Positions 14,854 through 22,135 of a stretch of DNA of 22,638 nucleotides are shown piece by piece (position 1 is the stretch's first letter; each line of letters opens with the position of its first letter). The position numbers were made by a program, and so were the translations under genes. Source of the stretch: Clostridia bacterium. GTDB lineage: Bacteria; Bacillota; Clostridia; Christensenellales; Aristaeellaceae. The stretch lies in contig JAEDGL010000023.1 of assembly GCA_016297535.1 (NCBI GenBank), positions 1-22,638 on the forward strand, given 5' to 3'. The notes under the pieces were generated by a model. That model made no database searches and was not told the DNA's origin. It saw only the letters and a program-made list of their open reading frames with translations.

Positions 14854-15978
14854 TCAGTTTGTACCCGTACTCAATATGTGACGGATTTCTTCAATCATTT
14901 CCGAATCCTTCATGCGAAACTTGAATTCCACACGTCTGGATGCATCCATATTCACGCTTCCATCGGCATTGTAAATGGGATCGGAATAGCTTCTTCCTTT
15001 GGCCGTAAGAATCTCCCGCAGCCTGGATAGCTGCACTTCGGACAATTGAGGCATTTCAAGGCAAAAGGTGGCAACGCTCAGAGCGCGTTCCTGCGACAGC
15101 TCCAGGTTGACCAGATAGGTACCCTTGGTATCCGTATGTCCTTCAATGATAATTTCGCCCAGAAAATCGTTGTACTCCGGCTGCAGAAGCACGCCAAGAT
15201 AAACCGGGATAAACCGTTCCAGAAAAGCCCTTCCGCCTTCTTTGATTGTGTTTTTGCCTACGTCAAAGAAAACGGCACTTTCAAGCATAATGTCGCCTGT
15301 GTTGGCGTCTACGCTTGCTTTGAGATCGGCCTTTGCAAGCGCATCCGTCAGTTCGCGCACAATCTGAGTGCGAACGCCAACCAGGTCATCCAGCTTTTGC
15401 TGCTGCTGATCCATGGCATCCTGCTGCTGTCCGAGCAGGATGGTTGCGTCGGCCAACGCCTGCTGTTTGGTTTCCAGCTCCTGATTGGCCGCTGCAAGCT
15501 CCGCCTCCTTGGCAGATAGCGCCTGCTGCGCGGATAGAATGATCTTTTGCTGTTCTTCCAGCGTGAGGGTTTGGTTGGCAAGCAATCCGCGCTGCTCCTC
15601 CAGCTGTGTTAATGCGCTGGTCAGCTCGTTCTGCTTTGCAAACAATGCCGATTGCTGAGCCTGCAGCTCAGCCTGCTGCGCCGTGAGCGTATCACGCTGT
15701 TTATCCAGCGTTGCCTGCTGGCTATTGAGCATGCTTTGCTGCTCGTCCAATGTGGTTTGCTGCTGTTCCAGGGTGCTTTGCTGTATCGAGAGCAGTGCGC
15801 CCTGCTCGTCCAGCTCAGCCGTTTTGGTTTCCAGCATCAAAAAATACTGATATATGCTGTAGCATAGGACCAGCACAAACACCAGCAAAAGCGCAGCCAT
15901 CATATCCGAATAGCTGATCCATGCCGATCCGCCGTCGGCTTTTCCAGCATTACGGCGTGTCATTTTTCTGCGGGCCAT
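14854..15978 (-). CDS. MotB/ZorB-like motor subunit with a 21-heptad coiled coil and OmpA-like domain
   Basis: The protein is 374 residues. ATG 15978 follows AAGGAGG by 5 bases. A basic cytoplasmic N-terminus (residues 1-18) leads to WISYSDMMAALLLVFVLVL; Asp25 lies where MotB and ZorB carry the proton-binding Asp, and one membrane helix (26-48) follows. Residues 56-196 form an unbroken coiled coil with Leu (one Ile, one Met) every seventh residue and mostly Gln at inner and flanking positions. Residues about 225-356 are an OmpA-type peptidoglycan-binding domain with EGHTDTKGTYLVNLELSQERA and ASRRVEF. The family uses ion flow through an A5B2 channel to do work against the wall. It lies 10 bases behind the MotA-like gene. 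Flagellar MotB is unlikely, as the linker is far too long and no flagellar genes are seen. Confidence 0.85.
   Translation of the reverse strand: MARRKMTRRNAGKADGGSAWISYSDMMAALLLVFVLVLCYSIYQYFLMLETKTAELDEQGALLSIQQSTLEQQQTTLDEQQSMLNSQQATLDKQRDTLTAQQAELQAQQSALFAKQNELTSALTQLEEQRGLLANQTLTLEEQQKIILSAQQALSAKEAELAAANQELETKQQALADATILLGQQQDAMDQQQQKLDDLVGVRTQIVRELTDALAKADLKASVDANTGDIMLESAVFFDVGKNTIKEGGRAFLERFIPVYLGVLLQPEYNDFLGEIIIEGHTDTKGTYLVNLELSQERALSVATFCLEMPQLSEVQLSRLREILTAKGRSYSDPIYNADGSVNMDASRRVEFKFRMKDSEMIEEIRHILSTGTN
15391..15813 (-). repeat. Twenty-one in-register heptad repeats within the MotB/ZorB-like gene
   Basis: Residues 56 to 196 follow L-x2-Q-Q-x2-type heptads without a single skip; the a position is Leu in 19 of 21 cases, Ile at 147 and Met at 189. 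At DNA level this appears as diverged 21-base units rich in CTGCTG, TTGCTG and similar words on the plus strand. At about 0.15 nm per residue a straight coiled coil of this length would be about 21 nm. Confidence 0.85.
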
Positions 15979-15988
15979 AGCTGCCTCC

Positions 15989-17200
15989 TTACTGTTCGTC
16001 TTCTGCCTCAGCCGGTTGCGTGCCGTTAAGCTCAGCCGTGAGCACATCTACGGCAAGCTGCATGCGGTGCAGGGAATCGCTCAGGTTTTCAATGCGTGCC
16101 GCCAGGTGCAGTCCGGCCGCCTCGGCTTCCCCTGCCTTTTCACTTTTGCGTTCGTGCTCCTCCTGCATTTCCTCGCTAAGCAGCTTCATCTGTTCGGCAA
16201 TGGAAGCGGCGGATTGACGAATGCTTTCCGCATCCTTGGACATGCTTTGCGCCGCAGCCATCGTATTGTGCAAATTACGCTGCGTTTCGCGCTGATCTTC
16301 CGTTACGGAAGATACCACACTGCCCAGATCATGCAGCTGATCTCCCAGCGTTGTGTTCAGCTGCTGAACAAATTGTCCGACAATTCTGCGAACGCCATCC
16401 ACCTGTTCACGCGTTGCGCACTTAATAAAGGTGTCCAGCGACTGCGTCAATGGCATCATTGCACGTGAGAGCGCCATTTCAAGCGATGCGGAAACCCGGT
16501 TGCCCACGTTTTCGGCAAGCTGCATCATGCGCGCATCCTCATCCTGTTTTTGACAAAGCAGCTGTACATCGGGCTGCAGAGGGCGTGGCATGGCAAGCTC
16601 ATAAAACGAATCCTCAAAATTATCCAGCGCGCGCAGCGCCCTGCCTGCGGCCATGCGGTTGAGCATGTTAAACAGCAGAGAACAGGCAATACCCGCAACA
16701 GAGGTTGCAAAGGCAAACCGCATGCCGCTCAGCAGCTGAGGAATGCTTTGAATGGTTCCCTCTGCGTTGGAAAAATCAACGCTGGTCAAGCCCTGCATCA
16801 GGCCCATGAAGGTGCCAAGAATGCCAAGGGAGGTCAGCAATCCCGGAATCAGTTCCGCAAGCTGCGAATGGCCAGGCTTGTCTATCACCGTTTCCTCATT
16901 TACATACTCGCGCGTATCACAGGGAATGCCACGCAGATCCAGTTGGGCGGCATTGAGCAAAAACTGCTGCCACTCGTTGCGCAGGGATCGGCCAAGAAAG
17001 CGGTTCTCGCGCCAGAGCGGTCTTTCCCCTCTTGCCGTGCTTTTTTCCAGCTTGACAACCGCACGGTTTAAAAGAGCCGCATTGCGCAGCAGCGGATAAA
17101 TGCATTTGAAAAATCCAACCAGTGTGACAATCACAATCGCGGTATATACAGCGATTTCGGAAATGTTTGCGGTAAGGCTGTTTACCATAGCAGAATCCAT
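15989..17200 (-). CDS. MotA/TolQ/ExbB (ZorA-like) proton-channel subunit
   Basis: The protein is 403 residues. ATG 17200 follows GGGAGG by about 6 bases; the frame stays open 50 codons upstream but with no comparable signal. Three membrane helices are visible: about residues 14-37, 115-138 (IPGLLTSLGILGTFMGLMQGL) and 160-182 (MRFAFATSVAGIACSLLFNML). The second and third with the SLGILGTFMGL and FATSVAGI stretches are the signature of the MotA/TolQ/ExbB proton channel domain. A cytoplasmic loop of about 75 residues separates helices 1 and 2, and a long C-terminal helical tail (about 220-395) follows, as in ZorA, though shorter than the tail of Zorya ZorA. It should form a pentamer around two B subunits. 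The operon order is A, B, small protein. Confidence 0.85.
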   Translation of the reverse strand: MDSAMVNSLTANISEIAVYTAIVIVTLVGFFKCIYPLLRNAALLNRAVVKLEKSTARGERPLWRENRFLGRSLRNEWQQFLLNAAQLDLRGIPCDTREYVNEETVIDKPGHSQLAELIPGLLTSLGILGTFMGLMQGLTSVDFSNAEGTIQSIPQLLSGMRFAFATSVAGIACSLLFNMLNRMAAGRALRALDNFEDSFYELAMPRPLQPDVQLLCQKQDEDARMMQLAENVGNRVSASLEMALSRAMMPLTQSLDTFIKCATREQVDGVRRIVGQFVQQLNTTLGDQLHDLGSVVSSVTEDQRETQRNLHNTMAAAQSMSKDAESIRQSAASIAEQMKLLSEEMQEEHERKSEKAGEAEAAGLHLAARIENLSDSLHRMQLAVDVLTAELNGTQPAEAEDEQ

Positions 17201-17222
17201 ATCGACCCTCCCAAAATAAAAG

Positions 17223-17251
17223 ATACAATGCCTTATCAGACTGGTGAACAA
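17223..17251 (-). promoter_or_regulatory. Candidate promoter of the motor-like operon
   Basis: On the minus strand TTGTTC (17251-17246), a 17-base spacer and TTGTAT (17228-17223) are positioned 23 bases before the ATG. Both boxes deviate from consensus, so this is a tentative call. Confidence 0.35.
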
Positions 17252-17585
17252 GGCGGCCTGTATCGAGTTTTCCTGTCCAAACAGGGGTTGGCAACAGTTG
17301 GTTAGCAAAGAGATTGAGACCGCCGCACATGTTATCAGCTTTGCATACAATATCGAAGGGGGTACGGCTCTCCCATTTTCCGAAGGTTATGGAGACAAGC
17401 TGACAAAATGATTGTAACGCTTTTTTCATCTTTTGTAAATACACATGAAATTATCGAGCAACTCAGCGCTGTCTTTATCGCAATACACATGCTCTGCATC
17501 GCGCGTTGTTCTTTCTGTTATCCCAATTTCAGTATACGATATATTGCGATCAAACGCCATATTTTCGTAAAGATTTTGTAAATGT
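17252..17585. other. Intergenic stretch without a recognisable gene
   Basis: This region lies between the motor-like operon and the hydrogenase terminator. I see no coding frame with a ribosome binding site. It becomes A/T rich from about 17400 on. A 10-base word AATACACATG occurs twice, at 17438-17447 and 17482-17491, 44 bases apart. This could be coincidence or a regulatory pair upstream of the motor-like operon. Confidence 0.4.
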
Positions 17586-17614
17586 AAAAGATCCGAAGCA
17601 TTTCGCTTCGGATC
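17586..17614 (-). terminator. Terminator of the hydrogenase operon
   Basis: GATCCGAAGC and GCTTCGGATC (17590-17599 and 17605-17614) form a perfect 10-base stem with a 5-base loop. On the minus strand it is followed by TTTTACATTT, and it lies 17 bases beyond the hndD stop codon. Confidence 0.85.
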
Positions 17615-17631
17615 CTGAGGGAAACGATAAA

Positions 17632-19374
17632 TTACTTGTACAGCTCGCGCTTTGTGTAGGTGGTGTGCAGCAATTCGTGAGCCTTGTGGCTGTTGGGCTC
17701 GCCCAGATAATCGGCGTAGAGGGCCTTAATCTCGGGGTTTTCATGGCTCTTGCGCAGGGTCTTGGCTTCGTCCTCGGAATAGAGAGCTTTGGCGCGTTCG
17801 GCACGAACGTCCACCCAGTTGCGAACCTGAGCCGTAACGATGGGCTGGCCGCCGCCGTTCACGCAACCGCCGGGGCAGCCCATGACCTCGATAAAGTGAT
17901 AGGTCTTTTCGCCATTCCTGATGCTGTCCAACAGTTCAGCAGCCTTGCCGGTGCTGGAGCATACGGCGACGTTTACATCCAGATCGCCAATTTTGACGGT
18001 AGCCTCCTTGATGCCCTCCATGCCGCGCACAGCGTGGAAGTTGACATCCTTGAGCTCTTCGCCGGAAATGGCTTCGTAAGCGGTACGCAGAGCCGCTTCC
18101 ATTACGCCGCCGGTAACGCCAAAGATTACCGCCGCGCCGGTGGACTGACCCATCAGGCTATCAAAGTCATCCTCAGGCAGGTTGGCAAAGTCGATACCCG
18201 CTTCCTTAATCATGCGGGCAAGCTCGCGGGTGGTGATCACGATATCAACATCGGCAAATCCTTCATGGCCAAGTTCGGGGCGCTTGGCCTCAAACTTCTT
18301 GGCGGTACAGGGCATAACAGAAACAACCACGATATCCTTGGGATCCAGCCCATTCTTCTCGGCGTAATAGGTTTTGATCATCGCGCCGGCCATCTCGTGA
18401 GGAGACTTGCAGGAACTCAGGTTGGGAATAAACTCAGGATAGTAATGCTCGCAGAACTTGATCCAACCGGGAGAGCAGCTGGTGATCATGGGAAGCACGC
18501 CGCCGTTCTTTACTCGGTCAATCAGCTCGTAGGCTTCTTCCATGATGGTCAAATCGGCGCCAAAGTCGGTGTCGAATACCTTGTCAAAGCCCAGGCGCTT
18601 CATGGCGGAAACCATCTTGCCCGTTACGCTGGTGCCCATTTCAAAGCCAAATTCCTCGCCCAAAGCGGCGCGAACGGCGGGAGCGGGCTGCACCACCACG
18701 TGCTTGGTGGGATCCGCAAGCACGTCCCAGACCTCTTTGGTCTCATCCTTCTCAGTAAGAGCGCCAACGGGACATACCGCAACGCACTGGCCGCAGTTAA
18801 TGCAGGCCATGGAAGCCAGATCCTTGTCCCAGGGGCTGGCAATGGCGGTCTTAAAGCCACGCCGCAGAGCGCCAATTACGCCAACCTTCTGGTTTTTGCA
18901 GGCACCAACACAGCGGCGGCACAGGATGCACTTGTTGTTGTCGCGCACAATGGAGGGAGAAGACAGATCCAGCGAGTACATGTTCTGAGCACCGGCGAAG
19001 CGTTCGCCGTTTTCAACGCCCAGATCCAGACACAGCTTCTGCAGTTCGCAATTCTGGCTGCGGGAGCAGCTGAGGCACTTCTTCTCATGGTTGCTCAAAA
19101 TCAGCTCAAGGTTGAGCTTGCGCGCAGCACGGACAGCAGGCGTGTTGGTCTTTACAACCATGTTGGGGGTAACGGGCAGGACGCAGGCGGCCTGCAGGGC
19201 GCGGGCACCGGTATCCACCACGCAAAGGCGGCAGTTTGCGGTAGCGTTGATATCCTTCAGATAGCAAAGCGTGGGGATGTTCACATTGGCCATGCGCGCA
19301 GCTTCCAGCACCGTCGTACCGGCAGGAACCTCCACCTTCACGCCGTCAATAGTAAGCGGAATCATCTGTTCCAT
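17632..19374 (-). CDS. hndD: [FeFe]-hydrogenase catalytic subunit, Hnd/bifurcating type
   Basis: The protein is 580 residues, normal for HydA/HndD. ATG 19374 follows AAGGAGG by 7 bases. Cluster ligands are visible in order: [2Fe-2S] Cys37, 48, 51, 64; His96 with Cys100, 103, 109; two [4Fe-4S] sets (Cys149, 152, 155, 159 and Cys191, 194, 197, 201). The H-cluster motifs are TSCSPGW (298-304), MPCTAKKFE (354-362) and EVMGCPGGCVNGGGQP (496-511). It makes or consumes H2 in the cytoplasm, exchanging electrons with NAD(P) through HndC and probably with ferredoxin. The first H-cluster motif has Ser301 where the textbook motif TSCCPxW has a second Cys; see findings. It is the last gene of the operon and shares an identical translation-start region with hndC. 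HydA is an alternative name. Confidence 0.95.
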   Translation of the reverse strand: MEQMIPLTIDGVKVEVPAGTTVLEAARMANVNIPTLCYLKDINATANCRLCVVDTGARALQAACVLPVTPNMVVKTNTPAVRAARKLNLELILSNHEKKCLSCSRSQNCELQKLCLDLGVENGERFAGAQNMYSLDLSSPSIVRDNNKCILCRRCVGACKNQKVGVIGALRRGFKTAIASPWDKDLASMACINCGQCVAVCPVGALTEKDETKEVWDVLADPTKHVVVQPAPAVRAALGEEFGFEMGTSVTGKMVSAMKRLGFDKVFDTDFGADLTIMEEAYELIDRVKNGGVLPMITSCSPGWIKFCEHYYPEFIPNLSSCKSPHEMAGAMIKTYYAEKNGLDPKDIVVVSVMPCTAKKFEAKRPELGHEGFADVDIVITTRELARMIKEAGIDFANLPEDDFDSLMGQSTGAAVIFGVTGGVMEAALRTAYEAISGEELKDVNFHAVRGMEGIKEATVKIGDLDVNVAVCSSTGKAAELLDSIRNGEKTYHFIEVMGCPGGCVNGGGQPIVTAQVRNWVDVRAERAKALYSEDEAKTLRKSHENPEIKALYADYLGEPNSHKAHELLHTTYTKRELYK

Positions 19375-19393
19375 GTTCGTTCCTCCTTAGGCG

Positions 19394-21184
19394 TTAGTTC
19401 TTCACAATGGCGCCAAAGCGGCACTTCTCCATGCAGGAGCCACACTTGATACACTTGGTGGTATCGATACGGTGCATCTCCTTCACGCTGCCGGTAATGG
19501 CGCTAACGGGGCAGACACGCGCGCAGGCGGTACAGCCGCGGCACTTGTCGGTAATCTCGTAATTGAGCAGCTTCTGGCAGTGATGCGCGGGGCAGCGCTT
19601 TTCCCTGATATGCGCCTCGTACTCGCTGCGGAAATACTTGAGCGTGGAGAGCACCGGATTGGGAGCGGTCTGGCCCAGGCCGCACAGAGCGGTGGCCTTG
19701 ATGTTGTTGGCAAGAGCTTCCAGCTTTTCGATGTCGCCTTCCTCGCCCTTGCCCTCGGTGATGCGCTCAAGAATCTCCAGCATACGCTTGGTGCCGATAC
19801 GGCAGGGAGTGCACTTGCCGCAGCTTTCATCAACCGTGAAGTCCAGGAAGAAACGGGCGATGTCAACCATGCAGTTGTCCTCGTCCATTACAATCATGCC
19901 GCCGGAGCCCATCATGGAGCCGATGGAGGTCAGAGAATCGTAGTCGATGGCAATGTCCAGATGCTCGGCAGGAATGCAGCCGCCGGAGGGGCCGCCGGTC
20001 TGAACGGCCTTGAAGGCCTTGCCATTGGGAATACCGCCGCCAATTTTGTAGATAACGTCGCGCAGGGGGGTGCCCATGGGCACTTCAACCAGGCCGGTAT
20101 TGTTAATCTTACCGCCCAGAGCAAACACCTTGGTGCCGCTGTTGCCGGGGGTGCCGATGCTCTTGAACCACTCCGCACCCTTGTTGATAATCAGGGGAAT
20201 GTTGGCGTAGGTTTCCACGTTGTTGATGTTGCTGGGCTTGTCGAACAGGCCGCGCACAGCGGGGAACGGAGGCTTGGGGGTGGGCTCGCCGCGTCCGCCC
20301 TCAATGGAGTGCATCAGAGCGGTCTCCTCGCCGCAGACAAAAGCGCCGGCGCCCAAGCGGATGAAAATGTCAAAATCAAAGCCGGAGTCAAAAATGTTCT
20401 TGCCAAGCAGGCCGTACTCGCGGGCCTGGTCGATGGCAATCTGAAGACGCTTAACGGCAATGGGATACTCGGCACGGACATAGACATAGCCCTCGGTAGC
20501 GCCGATGGCGTAGCCGCCGATTGCCATGGCCTCGATAACGGAATGCGGGTCGCCTTCCAGAATGGAACGATCCATGAAAGCGCCGGGGTCGCCCTCATCG
20601 GCGTTGCAGATGATGTACTTCTGATCCGCCTTGGAAGCAGCCGCGAACTGCCATTTCTTGCCGGTGGGGAATCCGCCGCCGCCACGGCCGCGCAGGCCGG
20701 AGTCGATCATTTCTTTGATAACATCCTCGGGCTTCCACTCGGTAAGCACCTTGGCCAGAGCCTTGTATCCGTCAAAGGCGATGTATTCATCGATGTTTTC
20801 GGGATCGATCACGCCGCAGTTGCGCAGTGCAAGACGCATCTGGGGACGGTAGAAGTCGATGTTTTCCAGGGTGGAGTGCTGCTCTTCATCCGCTTTTTCC
20901 TTGTAAACGAGGTGCTGAACAGTACGGCCCTTGAGCAAATGCTCGGAGACAATCTCGTCCACATCCTCCACACGGATGCGGCTGTAGAAAGTGCCTTCGG
21001 GATATACGATAACAACCGGGCCGGCTTCGCAAAGACCAAAGCAGCCCGTGCGGATAACCTTTACTTCCTTGTCAAGACCGTTCTTGGCAATCTGCTCTTC
21101 AAAGCGCGCGATCAGCTCGGCAGAGCCGCTCGAAGTACAGCCAGTACCGCCGCAGACAAGTACATGTGCGCGAAAAAGATCCAT
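19394..21184 (-). CDS. hndC: NuoF-like NAD(P)/FMN subunit of the hydrogenase
   Basis: The protein is 596 residues. ATG 21184 follows AAGGAGG by 7 bases. Residues 1-90 are a thioredoxin-like [2Fe-2S] domain with Cys11, 16, 48 and 52. The NuoF core follows, with GLRGRGGGGFPTGKKWQF (FMN and nucleotide binding) and GAFVCGEETALMHSIEG, then a [4Fe-4S] site CGKCTPCRIGTKRM. The C-terminus is a two-cluster ferredoxin domain with CRGCTACARVCP and CIKCGSCMEKC. This is the diaphorase subunit that passes electrons between NAD(P)H, FMN and the iron-sulfur chain to HndD. In the bifurcating enzymes the flavin region near this subunit is the branching point. It is called HydB in three-subunit enzymes. Nineteen bases separate it from hndD. 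Confidence 0.95.
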   Translation of the reverse strand: MDLFRAHVLVCGGTGCTSSGSAELIARFEEQIAKNGLDKEVKVIRTGCFGLCEAGPVVIVYPEGTFYSRIRVEDVDEIVSEHLLKGRTVQHLVYKEKADEEQHSTLENIDFYRPQMRLALRNCGVIDPENIDEYIAFDGYKALAKVLTEWKPEDVIKEMIDSGLRGRGGGGFPTGKKWQFAAASKADQKYIICNADEGDPGAFMDRSILEGDPHSVIEAMAIGGYAIGATEGYVYVRAEYPIAVKRLQIAIDQAREYGLLGKNIFDSGFDFDIFIRLGAGAFVCGEETALMHSIEGGRGEPTPKPPFPAVRGLFDKPSNINNVETYANIPLIINKGAEWFKSIGTPGNSGTKVFALGGKINNTGLVEVPMGTPLRDVIYKIGGGIPNGKAFKAVQTGGPSGGCIPAEHLDIAIDYDSLTSIGSMMGSGGMIVMDEDNCMVDIARFFLDFTVDESCGKCTPCRIGTKRMLEILERITEGKGEEGDIEKLEALANNIKATALCGLGQTAPNPVLSTLKYFRSEYEAHIREKRCPAHHCQKLLNYEITDKCRGCTACARVCPVSAITGSVKEMHRIDTTKCIKCGSCMEKCRFGAIVKN

Positions 21185-21205
21185 GTTCGTTCCTCCTTAG
21201 CAGTC

Positions 21206-21580
21206 TTATTTGCCTTCGGCAGCGCCGATGGTATACTCCTGAACAGGACGGCCATTGACGATGTGCTCGGCAACAATGCGGCCTACCATATCAGGATTGA
21301 CCTTTACGTAGGTAACCTTCTCCTTGCCGGGCATAATGACATCCAGCATGGGCTCCAGACGGCACATGCCGATGCAGCCGGTCTGAGATACGGTTACGTT
21401 TTGCAGGTTGCGCTTCTGGATTTCCTCCAGGAACTTGAGCATAACAGGCCGGGCGCCGGCAGCGATACCGCAGGTCGCCATGCCGATGACAATGCGTACG
21501 GCGTCGTCGCCTTCCTTGCGCATGGCAACTCTTTCAAGGGTCTTTGCACGGATCGCTTCCAATTCAGCCAGAGACTTCAT
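21206..21580 (-). CDS. hndB: [2Fe-2S] thioredoxin-like hydrogenase subunit
   Basis: The protein is 124 residues. ATG 21580 follows GGAGGTG, which lies within the last codons of the upstream gene, whose stop is only 3 bases before. The sequence GMATCGIAAGARP and QTGCIGMCRLEP, followed by YVKVNPDMVGRIVAEHIVNGRPV, is characteristic of HndB and of the thioredoxin-like ferredoxin domain. Only three cysteines that could hold a cluster are visible (37, 69, 73); the position where the fourth normally lies in related domains is Gly33. It is expected to associate with HndA, HndC and HndD. In three-subunit hydrogenases this part is absent as a separate gene, so the complex here is most like HndABCD of Desulfovibrio. 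Confidence 0.9.
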   Translation of the reverse strand: MKSLAELEAIRAKTLERVAMRKEGDDAVRIVIGMATCGIAAGARPVMLKFLEEIQKRNLQNVTVSQTGCIGMCRLEPMLDVIMPGKEKVTYVKVNPDMVGRIVAEHIVNGRPVQEYTIGAAEGK

Positions 21581-21583
21581 AAA

Positions 21584-22132
21584 TCAGGACACCTCCAAAA
21601 TCGGTTTGAATTCTTCTTCGATGCTTTCCTTCATCCAGGCAACCACATCCGGCTCGTTAAGCGCTACGCCGCCAAGAACCTGCCGCAGCTGGCGCGTATC
21701 AAAACACGCCTGCGCGGTTGGCGTTGTGGCCTGGAACAGAAATTCGGGTTGATCGGGATTGAGCATGACCAGCGTGAGCAGTGAATCACAGATATCCCCC
21801 ATGGGAATACAATCGATGTTTCTGGTATCAAAGGTGGCGTGTATGGTGGTGCCAACGCCAACTTCACTTTCAATGCCAAACGCGCCCCCGCACATTTCCG
21901 CGCTCTGCTTAAGCATGGGAATCCCCAGCCCCACCCTGCGGGTGGTTCTGGATGTGGTAAAGGGATCGGTGACGCGGGCCAGAAAATCCGGCGCCATCCC
22001 ACAGCCATCATCTGCGACGGAGAAGGTAAGCCTGCCGTTTTCATCCATTACAAAGCTCACGGTTACCAGTTTTGCGTTGGCTTTGATACTGTTCTGAACA
22101 ATGTCCAGAACATGCATGCTCAGATCGCGCAT
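21584..22132 (-). CDS. GHKL (histidine-kinase-like) ATPase-domain protein in the hydrogenase operon
   Basis: The protein is 182 residues. ATG 22132 begins 3 bases after the hndA stop, with AAGG within the end of hndA as the nearest binding site; the start MRDLSMHVLDIVQNSI fits the family. Residues 1-105 are a histidine-kinase-type ATPase domain: N box Asn14 in QNSIKANA, G1 box DDGCGM (41-46), and G2 box VGLGIPM (67-73). There is no phosphoacceptor His domain, no membrane segment and no sensor domain. Residues 106-182 form an unrecognised tail with Cys108 and Cys148. Similar proteins sit in the same place in many clostridial hydrogenase operons (known from memory), but their role is not established. 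It could be an anti-sigma-like switch, or an ATP-dependent regulator or assembly factor for the complex. Confidence 0.85.
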   Translation of the reverse strand: MRDLSMHVLDIVQNSIKANAKLVTVSFVMDENGRLTFSVADDGCGMAPDFLARVTDPFTTSRTTRRVGLGIPMLKQSAEMCGGAFGIESEVGVGTTIHATFDTRNIDCIPMGDICDSLLTLVMLNPDQPEFLFQATTPTAQACFDTRQLRQVLGGVALNEPDVVAWMKESIEEEFKPILEVS

Positions 22133-22135
22133 GGT

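Noticed and set aside
15391..15813. CRISPR or tandem-repeat array
   Set aside because: The similar 21-base units are coding heptads, are diverged from each other and have no spacer structure.
14340..17200. Complete Zorya defence system
   Set aside because: The A and B parts resemble ZorA and ZorB, but no ZorC, helicase ZorD or nuclease ZorE is next to them; neighbours are nagA and hydrogenase genes. Only the motor-like half can be claimed.
17201..17350. N-terminal extension of the MotA-like protein by 50 codons
   Set aside because: The extension has no start signal and would include the operon's candidate promoter; GGGAGG just before 17200 decides the start.
17506..19449. Open plus-strand frame of 647 codons opposite hndD
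   Set aside because: It mirrors a highly biased gene whose codon choice avoids stops on the other strand. It has no ribosome binding site and no recognisable domain, while the minus-strand protein has all hydrogenase motifs.
19472..21784. Open plus-strand frame of 770 codons opposite hndC, hndB and part of the ATPase gene
   Set aside because: Same cause: it runs across several real minus-strand genes and their junctions, which a real gene would not do, and its composition is low in complexity (Ala, Gly, His, Val).
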